From positions 136,728 through 171,904 of the forward strand of contig BFEA01000980.1 in assembly GCA_003427395.1 (NCBI GenBank): DNA of 35,177 bases. The letters run 5' to 3'. The stretch is from Chara braunii. Lineage: Eukaryota; Streptophyta; Charophyceae; Charales; Characeae. The position numbers were made by a program, and so were the translations under genes. Positions within the stretch are counted from its first letter, which is position 1. Each line of letters begins with the position of its first letter. This document shows positions 20,073 through 29,720 of the stretch, piece by piece. The notes under the pieces were generated by a model. The model saw only the letters and a program-made list of their open reading frames with translations. It was not told the DNA's origin and ran no database searches.

Positions 20073-21563
20073 TCAACCCTTGCCCTTCAGTGGGCAAACC
20101 GGCGTCAGATGAAGATCGTTGTTGCACCACAGGCAATAATGGAATCTCTCGCGCGCCTTATATGCGGACTCGGAGAGGCCATACGGGGTCCATGGGCCTG
20201 TCTGAGCTGCTGCACCGGGCCCGGGGCTAGAAACGGTGTGTGTCTTCGGCTTGCCGCGCCCTCGGCCTCTGCCGGCGCGGCCACCTTCCCAGGCGGCTGC
20301 GAATCTGTCTCCTTCAATGTCAGACGCAGTCTCGCTGGTTTGGTCTAACGGCGCTGCTGCTGCGACCACGGCCACTCGTGGATGATGCTGGTTCCCGCTC
20401 GGGCCTGACGCAGAAGAACGGAGGTTCTTCGCCTCCTTGTTCGTAACGATGATNTGCGCAGCCTTGTCGAATAGTTCTGCCGTCGTCGTCAAGGTGTCCT
20501 CNACATGCGTCAGGGCATTGCTCAATGTCGGACATGACCTTGAGATGAAATAGTGGCGGATGGCCTTGAAGCCCATCTGGATGTCTGGGACTGACGTCAA
20601 GCGTTGGTACTCGGCGATCCAGTCNGTACTCGGCAGCGAGCTTTGCTCGAANACCATAAGCTTGTCCATGGCTTTGATCTCTGGCGGCTCNACCTGGAAC
20701 CGCTTGTGCCACGCCGCCTTCAGATCATCCCAGCTGATCATGGTGTGCAAGTCCGCTGCTACCACTCCGTACNTGGACAACAAGTTGTCCAACCACGCNT
20801 GACACNCGCCCCCTGAGCGAGAGTACAAGTAAGCGTGGTGCTTGTTTTCCTTGACGTTGTGGAGCTGCAGCGTGAGCTCAAACTTGCGAAACCATGGAAT
20901 CGGATCTGTCTTGATTGAGTCGTGGAAGATCTCCTGCCCATCGAACTTAGGAGCTGTCTCGCGCGGCTCCGGACTCGAGGTGGTGGCGGTAGTGCAGATC
21001 CGCTGCTGCAATTGTTGCGTCGCGGTCTGCTGTAACTGTGCGCCATCCTGGAGGGAGCCGACGTGCATCTCCAATGCGGTGAGGCGGTCGTCAGTATTGG
21101 AAGAGCCTACGTCGGCGGCGGCGACTGGTCACTGCTCCACCCGCTGAAGGCCGTCTTGGAGCTGAGCTACCGAGTTGTCGAGACCAAGGATCTCCGCCTG
21201 CTGTGTAATGCAGGTTGCCAGGAGATCCGTGAGATGCGAGAGGAGGAGCGCTATCTTGTTTGCGCTGTCCTCCAACTGGCTGTTCTCGGCCTCGCTTCGC
21301 CATTCTGCTGCCATGGTAAGTAACGCCCGCTCTCCGGTGAATATCTTTTCACGACGCTGTGTTCTTTCTTCATCATCAGCCCTTGCTGTTGCCTCGTCGT
21401 GCTGGCGCTGTTGTTGCACGGCCAGCAGACGTGCCTGTTCGGCATCCTCTGCCCTTTTCTTGGCTGCTGGGGCAGCGTCATCTGCCCGCTTCTTTGTCTC
21501 GGTACTCCAGGCTAACATGCGGGCCTGATAGGCCTCGTCTGTTTCCCCGACCTTCTGGTCCAT
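20073..21563 (-). pseudogene. E2 Gag with N-terminal coiled coil and zinc knuckle
   Basis: The likely start is the ATG at 21561-21563 (MDQKVGETDEAYQARML). The phase stays open upstream to 21827, so the start is not certain. A charged Glu/Lys/Arg/Ala-rich helix follows, then an in-frame TGA at 21129-21131. In the same phase come the capsid-like domain (KFDGQEIF, WFRKFELTLQLHNVKENKHH) and a perfect CX2CX4HX4C knuckle, CLWCNNDLHLTPVC, near the end. Several single N bases lie in the capsid part. The single TGA is the only break I see in Gag. Confidence 0.88.
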
Positions 21564-22470
21564 GACTGCTGTTTGTGAACGCAACAGCATAGACCAAACC
21601 GGTGCCTGCTGATGTGGTATCCCTTGCTGCTGACGTGTCCTGCTGACGTGGTCTGCTGGCGTACTTACGTAGCCTGCTGACGTGTCCTGCTGACGTGGCA
21701 ACTTACCAATGTCGTCACAAGGGGTACCCGGACACAACCATAAACGACAAGGCGAGAGATGGCAACAACGTAGGTGGGGAGGGGTGGGTGGGATAATCGC
21801 CCAACTCACACTTAGATAAGGAGCCACTAATCAAACCAGAAAAGTTTGAACTTTGCAAAAACAAATTTCGAGAAACTAAAAAAAATAAAAATCCCGATTT
21901 TTTTGCAAGTTCGGTAGGTCTCCCAATCTCCCTTGAAGTACGAAATGATCTCTGAAAGCGAAAAAAAAATTCGACTTTAGACTGCAACCGATTTATAGAA
22001 CCAACTGACAGAATCCAAGAGCTGCGAAAAAAGTCCGAACAGAAATGACAACTATTTGGATTTATTCCGATGGGAATATTCGCAGTTTGAAGAAAAATAA
22101 TACGTGCAGGAGGTATTTCCCGTACCGTTTTCAGAAAAGGAATTTCAGACAAGAGATATCTCGAAGTTCTAAGTACAGGAAATGCAACAGAAAATCGAAA
22201 CTTTCAAAAAGAAATATATTCCGGATTTTTTAACAACGAAATTTCGAATTTTCAGAAAGAAAAACGAAAATAGGAATTTCAGATATTGCGATATAGCAGA
22301 AAATAAAATCCAAGAAAAGAAAAAAATTTCGATTTTTTTTTTTTTTNNAGTAAGGTCAAGATCGTGATTTTGGGGTCTAACTAGTATGTCCTAATCAACA
22401 GAAAAGACTAACTAACTTTCTTGATCCCCGCACACGTGTCAGATCAGATAGTCCTGATTCACGTGCAAAA
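21564..22470 (-). other. E2 5' leader
   Basis: No gene. The gag-proximal part carries a TGACGTG cluster (21631-21697). The rest (21840-22340) is A/T-rich with many short TTTC/GAAA words, similar in style to the 34 bp array at 32900-33228. Two N bases sit after a T run near 22346. Confidence 0.65.
21604..21697 (+). promoter_or_regulatory. TGACGTG repeats in the E2 leader
   Basis: Four exact TGACGTG words (21631, 21644, 21678, 21691) lie within CCTGCTGACGTG(T/G) repeats, plus variants GATGTGG and GGCGTAC. The motif is the reverse complement of that clustered in E1. Confidence 0.7.
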
Positions 22471-22482
22471 GCTCCGATACCA
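22471..22482 (-). other. E2 primer-binding site
   Basis: The minus strand reads TGGTATCGGAGC, one base different from the tRNA-iMet site TGGTATCAGAGC, two bases from the LTR. Confidence 0.92.
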
Positions 22483-22484
22483 AC

Positions 22485-23828
22485 TGTTACATGCATAGAT
22501 ATGCAATGTATGCAATAAAACGAGAATCTGCAATGTGATGAAAAGGACTGAATAGACAATGTGGTTACGAGAATCTCGACCAGCAATGTACATTCTCATT
22601 CATACATGAAGATGCTGAAGAGCGCAGGGAAGACTTGATACAAAGACTGACCTGACAGGACTGACCTCACCCACGTAGTTCGGAGTAACGAAGCAGAATG
22701 CCAGAGTGCTACTAACTAGCCCAATCAATGTTGAACTCAGACTAAACATGCATTGTATCCATCACCGAGTGTGAAGGAGCCCGGCGCTGTAACACAAGAA
22801 GCAAGCGCCAGGTCCAGACATACACAGACGAAGAGGTAAGGGATTAGACGAAAAGGAGGGAGGAAGATGGGAATGTCGTTAACACCAAGTCTTGGTCACC
22901 AATCCCAAATAGTCCCTCGTTGCCATGTCTGAATCCCCAAAAAGTCNAGTCNGGATCATATGTCACCAAGCCCGGTATCNCTTCTCTCGTAGTCTGCAAC
23001 NGCAGGGAAGTNAGAAGTTGAGAGGGNAAGAAGAANATGGTAGACTGAGAAGAGGAAGAAGAGAACTCTCTCTCTCTCTCACTGTTACGAACCAGGTACT
23101 AACCTGTGATGTTGGCGCTGTGCTGCAGGTACCTTGAAGANGAAGCTGGAGCAACGGCGCTGCAGGTAAGTGATCCCTGGCCTCCGCNCATCAGTTCTAC
23201 CACTACCTAGCTATGGCGCCCANCGTCGAAGACTACAGCTACCTACTGCGCCCAGCGCTGAAGACTACTAGCTAACGCTACTCTACTACAACGCAGCGCT
23301 CCCTCCAGAGTGCTGCTCCCGAATCCTNAAGACTACANCTGCCGAACTGCCTACCTCGGAAGTGCCTGGGAAGTCCTATGTACTACCTCGGCCTGCCTCN
23401 TGACTATTGGAGGGGAGTCAGGCCGTGGAGGCAGCTCTTGCCAATGCCGAAATGTGCCAGGGGCTGGCGTGCAGCNGCCTGCTTGAGGCTGGCGTGGGAA
23501 ACAGACTAATAATAGTCTGTTTCCGAAACCCTGGTTCGGTGCCTGAGTTTCAGGGCCGGTCGTTCTGATGAACGACCGAAAATGGCCGTTCGTTTCAGGC
23601 TAAAAAGGCTGTTGCCATTTTTAGTCTGAAAGGACCAGGGATAGGCCCTGGACTTCAGGCTTTTGGCCTGAACCGACAGGGGGCCTGTAAGCCCTGGATT
23701 TCAGGCTTTCAGCCTGAAATTCAGGCTTTCGGCCTGAAGTTCAGGCTTTTGGCCTGAACGCTGTCGGGCCTGCAAAATGGCCGTCGGGCCTGCAAAATGG
23801 CCCGTGTGTGCACGCGCTGCATGTAACA
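22485..23828 (-). repeat. E2 5' LTR, 1344 bp
   Basis: Same sequence as 14820-16143 except for about a dozen substitutions and a 20 bp tandem duplication (GTCGGGCCTGCAAAATGGCC, near 23763-23802), which accounts exactly for the 20 bp length difference. The 11 bp inverted ends are intact. Confidence 0.95.
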
Positions 23829-24030
23829 GCCTGCCTCAGTTACATTGGAAAGAGGCAGCCTGTGCCTGGGCGCTCTCAACCAACTGGTGCTGCACAACTG
23901 CCTGAATTTCCCAGTTGCGTGGTGACCCCAAAAATGGCTTGTAGGCCTCGGTCGAGCCTGCCTTCACTTAGGGCGGCCGACTGTGGTGAAAATAGGGCCA
24001 GTAGGGCGTATCGTGGCCTTGTGCCTCGCA
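23829..24030 (-). repeat. E3 3' LTR, second part
   Basis: Begins with the second GCCTG and continues the alignment with 32656-32856, ending CTCGCA. Substitutions against the other LTR are denser here than in the first part. Confidence 0.92.
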
Positions 24031-24041
24031 TTCCCTTCTCC
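24031..24041 (-). other. E3 polypurine tract
   Basis: The minus strand reads GGAGAAGGGAA immediately before the 3' LTR. Confidence 0.85.
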
Positions 24042-24066
24042 ATACTTCGCTAGTCCTCCGAGAAGT

Positions 24067-24389
24067 TCAGTCTTCAATAATCTGACGCTTTCCCTTCTGC
24101 AAAGATTTTTCATATTGGGCCACAGCCTGAGGAGCGGTCTGCATCAGTTCCTCCCTGGTAAACCATCGATCCTCCTTTGGATCAGTATGATGTTTGAACC
24201 GAACCCGGTACTGCAGCTTCGGTTTCAGAGGACGTCCCCTGCCTGTCGGTCTTGGAACTGGCATTTCCTTGTGGTCAACAATGTCGTCGATGTCGACCTC
24301 TCCATCCATGGTTGGGGGCAGCATTGAGCGACAAGAGGGAAACTGATATGTTCCCCTGAAAGGTGTGAGTCTGGAAGCGTGAAACACAG
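24067..24389 (-). pseudogene. E3 chromodomain-like integrase tail
   Basis: The frame holds VFHASRLTPF (end of the GPY/F module), MDGEVDIDDIVDHKEMPVPR, and YRVRFKHHTDPKEDRWFTRE with a following helix. It is close to the E4 copy at 34012-34201 and more distant from E2. This last part is open to its natural stop at 24067. Confidence 0.75.
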
Positions 24390-24764
24390 GGTAAATACGT
24401 AAGTGACTAGGGATGCGAATAACATATGACGGCCCATCCGGTTCATCCCCAACAACATCTAGGACCTCCTATGGTCCAAAGTACTGTGGCATGAGCTTGC
24501 GGGAAATCCCGTGCTCCTGTCTTTGTTCTAAGGACTTAACCCATACTCTCTCTCCTACCTGAAACGTAGACGGGCGGCGACGCTTGTTCTCAGATTCTAC
24601 CATCGTAACCTGAGCCTTGTGCATTTGTTCAACAGCCTACTGCATCAGGCACTCATAACAATAAGCAAATTCTAAGGTTCCTGGTGCAGCAGAAGGTTGG
24701 TTCTCAAATAGTAAGAAATCTAAGGGCAGTCTAGGCTTGAATGTCAATAGTAGATTGTTCGGGC
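24390..24764 (-). pseudogene. E3 integrase C-terminal region
   Basis: Readable blocks include SENKRRRPSTFQVGERVWV, RKLMPQYFGP and VLDVVGDEPDGPSYVIRIP. An in-frame TAG follows YFGP (TGG to TAG would explain it), and another stop lies upstream near 24640, so the region is broken at least twice. Confidence 0.75.
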
Positions 24765-25119
24765 TCACTCCCGTTGCACTGTGCACAATGTATTGTACAG
24801 GCTGGCGATGAGAGCAAGTTTCTCATCCCAGTCTACCTGATTAGGCTTGATGTAGTGCCTCAGCAGGTGTTGTACAACGCGGTTCAACTGCTTTGCTTGC
24901 CCATTCGCCTCTGGATGGTTCCTCGATGTCATTTGCAGCGGCGTTCCCTGCTCTGCAGCTGCGACTTTCCACAGTTCACTAGTGAATCGCACATCACGGT
25001 CACTGACTATAGATTTTGGCAGTCCAAAAGCTCTGACCCAGTTCTCTTTGAACAACTTAATTACGTACGCAATCTTAACTGTTGCAGGCATTGCGACTAA
25101 CCTAGCGTACTTACTAAAT
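24765..25119 (-). pseudogene. E3 integrase core, C-terminal half
   Basis: SIVSDRDVRFTSELW carries the second catalytic aspartate. The block around the expected glutamate reads NHPEANGQAKQLNRV, with lysine where GQTE or GQAE is usual, so the catalytic glutamate appears lost. The end is out of phase with the downstream region. Confidence 0.82.
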
Positions 25120-25524
25120 CTATGCGCAAATCTTGCTGGTGACTAGCGTATCCATGAAGTCCATGGACAGACTCTCACCAGGCCTTTCCGGAATTGGAAG
25201 GGGCTTTAGAATCCCAAGAGGAGCCTGTGTACGTGGCTTGTCCCACTGACAATTTTGACAAGTTTCTACGTACAGCTTGGCGTCTCTCATCATCGTGGGC
25301 CACCAGAGCCACTGCAGCAGATTGGCTGCTGTCTTTTTGTAGCGAAAATGTCCGGTGGCATCGTGACACTGGCCTAAAAATAAAGTACGCAAAGACTCTT
25401 TATCCGGCACACACAATCTTTTATTCCCGGCCTTCTCAAGGAACAGCAAACCGTTAACCAACTCAAACTCGACAGAAGTCACCTTGTCCTTCGCCTCGAG
25501 TCTGCGTATGATCTCGGACATGAA
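25120..25524 (-). pseudogene. E3 integrase zinc region and first catalytic aspartate
   Basis: CHDATGHFRYKKT and CQNCQWDK give the His-His-Cys-Cys set, followed by LSMDFMDTLVTS with the first Asp. The phase is the same as the RNase H end, but an in-frame TAG at 25525-25527 (CAG to TAG) separates them. It ends by frame change after VTSKICA. Confidence 0.85.
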
Positions 25525-25953
25525 CTAGTCCTTGCGATAGGCTTCCACCAAAGAGCGAGTGACATCGTCCGCAAGCTCGAACTCAGCGATCAGCGCACCA
25601 GAGAAGTCAGACCTATGTGATAAGGCATCAACAACTTTGTTGTACCCCCCTTTCAGATACCGAGGTTCGAAGTCATACTGTTCAATGACTTCGATCCATC
25701 GCTTCAATGCATCGGAGAGCACTGGCTGGGTTCTCATCCACTTCAGGGTCTGATAATCAGTCCTGACGATGAAGAACCTCCCAAGGAGGTAATGTCTCCT
25801 ATGGGTCAGTGCCTTGTAAATCGCGTAGAGCTCCTTCTCATAGGTGGACTTATCCAACTTATAAGACAACATCGTTTTGGACATGTACTCGACTGGCCTC
25901 AACTTTGACCTCCTGCAGTGCAAGCACGACACCAATGCCATGTTGGCTAGCAT
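25525..25953 (-). pseudogene. E3 RNase H, C-terminal part
   Basis: Blocks LDKSTYEKELYAIYKALTH, FIVRTDYQTLKW and NKVVDALSHRS match the second half of Ty3/gypsy RNase H. It is out of phase with the RT fragment that carries the first aspartate, owing to an indel near 25910-25950. Confidence 0.88.
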
Positions 25954-26457
25954 CCCTGGTTACTATGAACGGCTTGTCAGGATCAGGACGTTTTAAGACC
26001 TCATGGTGTGTCAACGCATGCTTCAAATTTATGAAAGCAGCCTCACACCTGTCTGTCCACTCCCACGAGGTGTCAAGGCGAGTCAAGTCAGTCAAAAGGT
26101 CAGCCACTATACTATAGTTCTTAACAAAGTTACGGTAGTAGCCGGTCGTCCCTAAGAAAGACCTCATCTCAATCATAGACTGAAGACGCGGCCAGTCACG
26201 AATGCTGACCACCTTTGCGTCATCGGGCTTCAAACCCTCCGCGGAAATCTTATGACCCAAGTACAAGATCCGGGTGCGACCAAACTTACATTTCTCCCCA
26301 TTGATCTTGAACTTGTGCTGCCGAAGGAGACTGAAGACTTTGTCTAAGTGTGCAATATGCTCCTCGACAGTCCTACTAAAAATAAGAATGTCATCGAGGT
26401 ACACGATGACAAACTTATCCAAGTCGTCATGAAAGATCCGATTCATAGCGTGCTGAA
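25859..26457 (-). pseudogene. E3 reverse transcriptase, C-terminal palm to RNase H start
   Basis: Starts at MNRIFHDDLDKF just after the foreign insertion. VIVYLDDILIFSR is the intact active site. KINGEKCKFG, YLGHKIS and MRSFLGTTGYYRNFV follow, then FIVTRDASQHGIGVVL at the start of RNase H. After GVVL the phase is lost. Confidence 0.9.
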
Positions 26458-27375
26458 TTCAACTCCGCCGCCTCGCGCATTCTGCCGCTTCGCGCTCTCA
26501 TAGCGCACAGCCATTCGCACACCGGCTGCTGCTGGTTGGAGTCAGTGTTGGGGGGATCGAGTCCCGGCTGCAGTGTGCTCCTGGAGGGTTTGTTCACGTT
26601 GTCAATGTGGCGGGGGTTAGGATGGCGCATTTCGGAGTTGCGGATGGCCGCGGAGCTCGTGCAGGGCGATAGACGACCTTTCGGATAGCGCTTTCTGAGT
26701 CGCAGGAGGTGCGCACGTGGTGGTATTCCACGGGGGAGAAAAAATACCTGGCCGCGATGTGGGTATGAGGGCCCCGACAGAAAAATTGCGGGGTCACGGA
26801 GGCGGGTTGCGTCGATTGTGGGAGCTGTTGCCCCTTGGGGGCTTTACCAGAAAAAATCATGAAAAAATCAGGTCCATCGTAGGGGGGAGGTAGATAGGAG
26901 TAGGAGTAGGCTAGCTTCGGGGGGGGCTGCCTCAGATGGGTTCTTCCATAGCAGGGGTGGGCGCCACAGGGGTATGGGTGCGGCTGGGTGCGTTACGCCT
27001 CCCGGCACAAATGTCTCGGTGGCAACTGTGGTCTGAGTTCGGGGGTGCCCTAATGTGTTGCACGCGGCTATGGAGCGTCGGCCATAGTCGATACCCTCCC
27101 ATCTTCCAGGGTACGTGAGGTAGAGTGCTGTCTCCGGAGTGTCTCAGCTGGTTCAGTGAGTGTGTGTGTTAGGGGGTGTGGGGCGGGGGTGGGGCATACG
27201 ATACCATTGTGAGCAGGGCCGTCAGGGTGGGTCTCGCTTGGCGAGTGTAGTACCCGCTCCGAGAGCGTAGGAAGGCTCGACGCGCCGGCCTGGCTGGCGG
27301 GACTGCCCTCAATGGCCGTGCGATAAGGACCCCCCTGAAGCCGTCTCCAACCTGCACAACCTTTTTAAAAAAAAA
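26458..27375 (+). mobile_element. 918 bp foreign insertion in E3 RT, ending in poly(A)
   Basis: The RT reading is cut between APGIF (27379 side) and QHAMNRIF (26457 side). The flanks carry GAA on both sides (26455-26457 and 27376-27378), and removing the insert plus one GAA restores the RT block. The plus strand ends in nine A. Near its start it has GGATCGAGTCC (26554-26564), a one-mismatch fit to the pol III B box GGTTCGANTCC. It is rich in G runs. No long open frame is convincing. It may be a retroposed RNA or a non-LTR element fragment. Confidence 0.7.
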
Positions 27376-27378
27376 GAA

Positions 27379-27720
27379 AGATGCCAGGAGCATTGCAGAG
27401 GCCGAAAGGCATCACCACAAACTCGTATAGACCGTGCCTGGTCTGAAATGCGGTTTTGTGTTGATCCTCGGGCCGTTTTGCAATCTGATGGTACCCGGAC
27501 TTCAGATTTGTCTTACTGAAGTACCGGCACCCTTGCACTTTATCTAGCAAGTCATCGATGCACGGTAGGGGCTCTCGGTTCTTGACAGTGATGGCATTGA
27601 GGCCCTATAGCCAATGCACATCCTCAAAGTTCCCCTCTTCTTCGGCACAAATAAGACTGGAGATCCGTAAGGGGAGACACTCGGTCGGATCCAACCCTTC
27701 TCTACGAGTTCCTTGAGTTG
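27379..27720 (-). pseudogene. E3 reverse transcriptase, central part
   Basis: Blocks [40 protein letters not shown] and VVMPFGLCNAPGIF are clear. The catalytic aspartate of the FSK-x-D-L-K-S-G block is asparagine. The conserved CIDYR block reads CIGYR and the phase changes there. The piece ends at the insertion. Confidence 0.88.
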
Positions 27721-28206
27721 CTAGCGAAGCTCATCAAGCTCGCCTGGAGACATCCAATAGATCCTACCCTTCGGAATGCTAAGCTCATCAAGCTCGCCTG
27801 GAGACATCCAATAGATCCTACCCTTCGGAATGCTAGACCCTGGGATAATCTCTATTGCGTGGATGGCCTCCCTCTCAACAACCCCTTTCGGCTCTTCAAA
27901 TAGATCAAGGTATTTAGGAACTACTCCCTCTATCTCAAGTGGCATTTTCACCGGCTCGCCTGCTGCACAGACATAAACTAGATACATACCCTCGTCCGGA
28001 TTTTGCTTATAAAAGTTATAGAATGCGGCCGCACACATGCATCCGTAGGACTCAATCAGACTACTAGCTTTGAACTTACGTAATCTGGCGGTCCCCCCAC
28101 CTGGCAAAGTGTGTTTGACCACTTTTTGGTCCCAGTCAAACTGGGGCTGTGCAATGGAGAGGTAGTACATACCTAACAAGATATCCATAGGGGGATCATC
28201 GCTCAC
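27721..28206 (-). pseudogene. E3 protease-RT linker with 18-residue in-frame duplication
   Basis: The frame covers the end of the protease (MDILLGMYYLS), a linker, and IIPGSSIPKGRIYWMSPGEL. The last 18 residues occur twice in tandem because of a 54 bp DNA duplication. It stops at an in-frame TAG (CAG to TAG) directly before [10 protein letters not shown]. Apart from the duplication this piece is well preserved. Confidence 0.82.
27727..27834. repeat. 54 bp tandem duplication in E3 pol
   Basis: AAGCTCATCAAGCTCGCCTG begins at 27727 and again at 27781, and the copies are identical throughout their length as far as I can see, which suggests a recent event. Confidence 0.92.
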
Positions 28207-28283
28207 TAGGAACGAAACGCGATGTCTCAGTTCCCCTCCCGCGTACGGGAAACAACACTCAAGGTTCTGAAGGTAGTCGTGGA

Positions 28284-28637
28284 CTACCCTGCGCTGTTTG
28301 TTGGCACAGGTCGACTTAGGCGCTGCACTTGCCCCTGTAAGCGTGGCCTCTCAACGCACGCGCAACTAATGAAGTTCCTAGTCGAGCAAGTGTTATAATA
28401 GGCCCCGGCCTTACGACCGCTGATGACTACCCCGCCGACGAACATCTCACTCCTAGGGGCTTTTGCCAATGTCGTCCAAGAAGCTATCGGGTCTGATTTG
28501 GAACACTCCTCTAGCTCCTTCAAGGACTCAAACACATTCATCGAGCAGGGGCTCGATGGGTTTGAATGTGTTTGCGGGACGACGATGGAGTCAGTAGCTT
28601 GGGCCATCTCTTGAGATGGTGAGGGTGTGTCCACCAC
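28284..28637 (-). pseudogene. E3 aspartic protease region
   Basis: The active-site stretch reads AYYNTCSTRNFIS, where D(S/T)G is normal: the aspartate is Asn and the glycine is Cys. The segment before it is a Ser/Thr/Glu-rich linker. It is out of phase with the downstream linker. The protease is therefore catalytically dead as written. Confidence 0.72.
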
Positions 28638-29017
28638 CTCGACCTTAGCAGGAACAACTACTATTCCTACTGGCCCAACGCGTTTCCCGGAGTAGTGCCA
28701 GAACTGCTGGCTACATTGCTACCAATGGGAGCGGAGGATCCCAACTCCTGCCCCATTGTAGGCGGGATCTTCTCGGTACCCTTTTTGTTACGGCACTTGA
28801 ATTGATTATGGCCATATTAGCCACAACGAATACAAGCCTGCCAGGTGTACCGATCTCTCCACACGTCCTCTGTTACACCCGCTTTCTCCCATGGAGGAGC
28901 GTTGGGGTCAACTTGACTCCTAGACTGGGAGCCTCCACGACATCTATCGGTCGCCTTACCTTTTTGAACTGAGACAGCGACTACTCTACCCCCTGAAGTC
29001 TCTACGCTGCCTGCCTC
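28638..29017 (-). pseudogene. E3 Gag C-terminus with broken zinc knuckle
   Basis: At 28793-28834 the minus strand encodes the spacing CX2CX4HX4C (C-IR-C-G, stop, YG-H-NQFK-C). The sixth residue is an in-frame TAA at 28817-28819, one transition from CAA. The surrounding stretch has other stops. It links the capsid part to the protease. Confidence 0.7.
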
Positions 29018-29720
29018 TTAACCCACTCCCACCTGGAAGTCGTCTTCTAACTCGATGGTAGAACGATCGTTGTCGATGATTATGATGCGACCTTTTACCT
29101 TCCAGTTGGGAGGCAGTGACTTCTTCCTACCATCCGTCGTGGGTGCCTGACCATGCCCTATCTTTGCTTCAAGGTCTAGGGCCTTCTTGCTAAATGAGGG
29201 GAAGTTGTGCATGTTGATGTTGGCCTCACCTGCTAATTGATTCCTGGGAGGCATAGGGAAACATCTCAGGTAGGAGGTGAGTAGAACACGGGGGTCATAG
29301 CGCACCCTAGGGACACAGATCAGATGCTCTACTCCTCCTGTGGCCTCTCTTACTAACTTAAACTGTCTATGGTTCAAAGTCAAGATCGCATCAGTGGCTT
29401 TTGGGGCCTCCTGAGGATCATGCCACCTAAATTTCCACCAGCTTGAGGAAGTCATGCAGTTTCTAATTGACTGTCGAAGCGTGGAAGTCATGACTGTATC
29501 CCTACAACTGCACTAAACCACTCAACCATCTTGTTGCACTCCCCTCTAAATAGGAGGCAGCCACAAACACTTCCTCGTGCGGCAAGGTAAGTTTCCACTT
29601 TACATAGACCGGCACTGGCCTCAACCATGTGCAAGGTCTTCGCCCCTCTTGTCCCCTGAAAAAGGTTTGGGAGAGGTGATGATCGTCTTTGGAACCCATT
29701 ATGTTTGTCCCGGTACTCAC
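29018..29720 (-). pseudogene. E3 Gag capsid-like region
   Basis: Two pieces in different phases: 29502-29720 with VYVKWKLTLPHEEVFVAASY and LEGSATRWLSGLV, and 29018-29491 with ATDAILTLNHRQFKLVREA and LAGEANINMHNFPSFSKKAL. The LEGSA--WL block is typical of plant Ty3/gypsy Gag and recurs in E4. The phase changes in the interval 29491-29502. Confidence 0.85.

Larger units (their letters stand above)
14820..23828 (-). mobile_element. E2: young 9.0 kb Ty3/gypsy retrotransposon
   Basis: The LTRs (14820-16143 and 22485-23828) start TGTTACATGCA and end TGCATGTAACA, an 11 bp terminal inverted repeat. A tRNA-iMet-type primer site, a polypurine tract and a 5 bp target duplication are all present. The minus strand order is gag, protease, RT, (RNase H hidden in an N gap), integrase, chromodomain-like tail. 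Lesions are few: stops at 21129, 18377 and 17443 and a frame change near 16400. About a dozen differences separate the LTRs, so insertion is recent. Confidence 0.95.

Noticed and set aside
26490-26575. A tRNA gene or pseudogene around the B box
   Set aside because: The T-arm-like part fits, but I could not find a convincing A box, anticodon arm or acceptor stem, so only the motif is reported.
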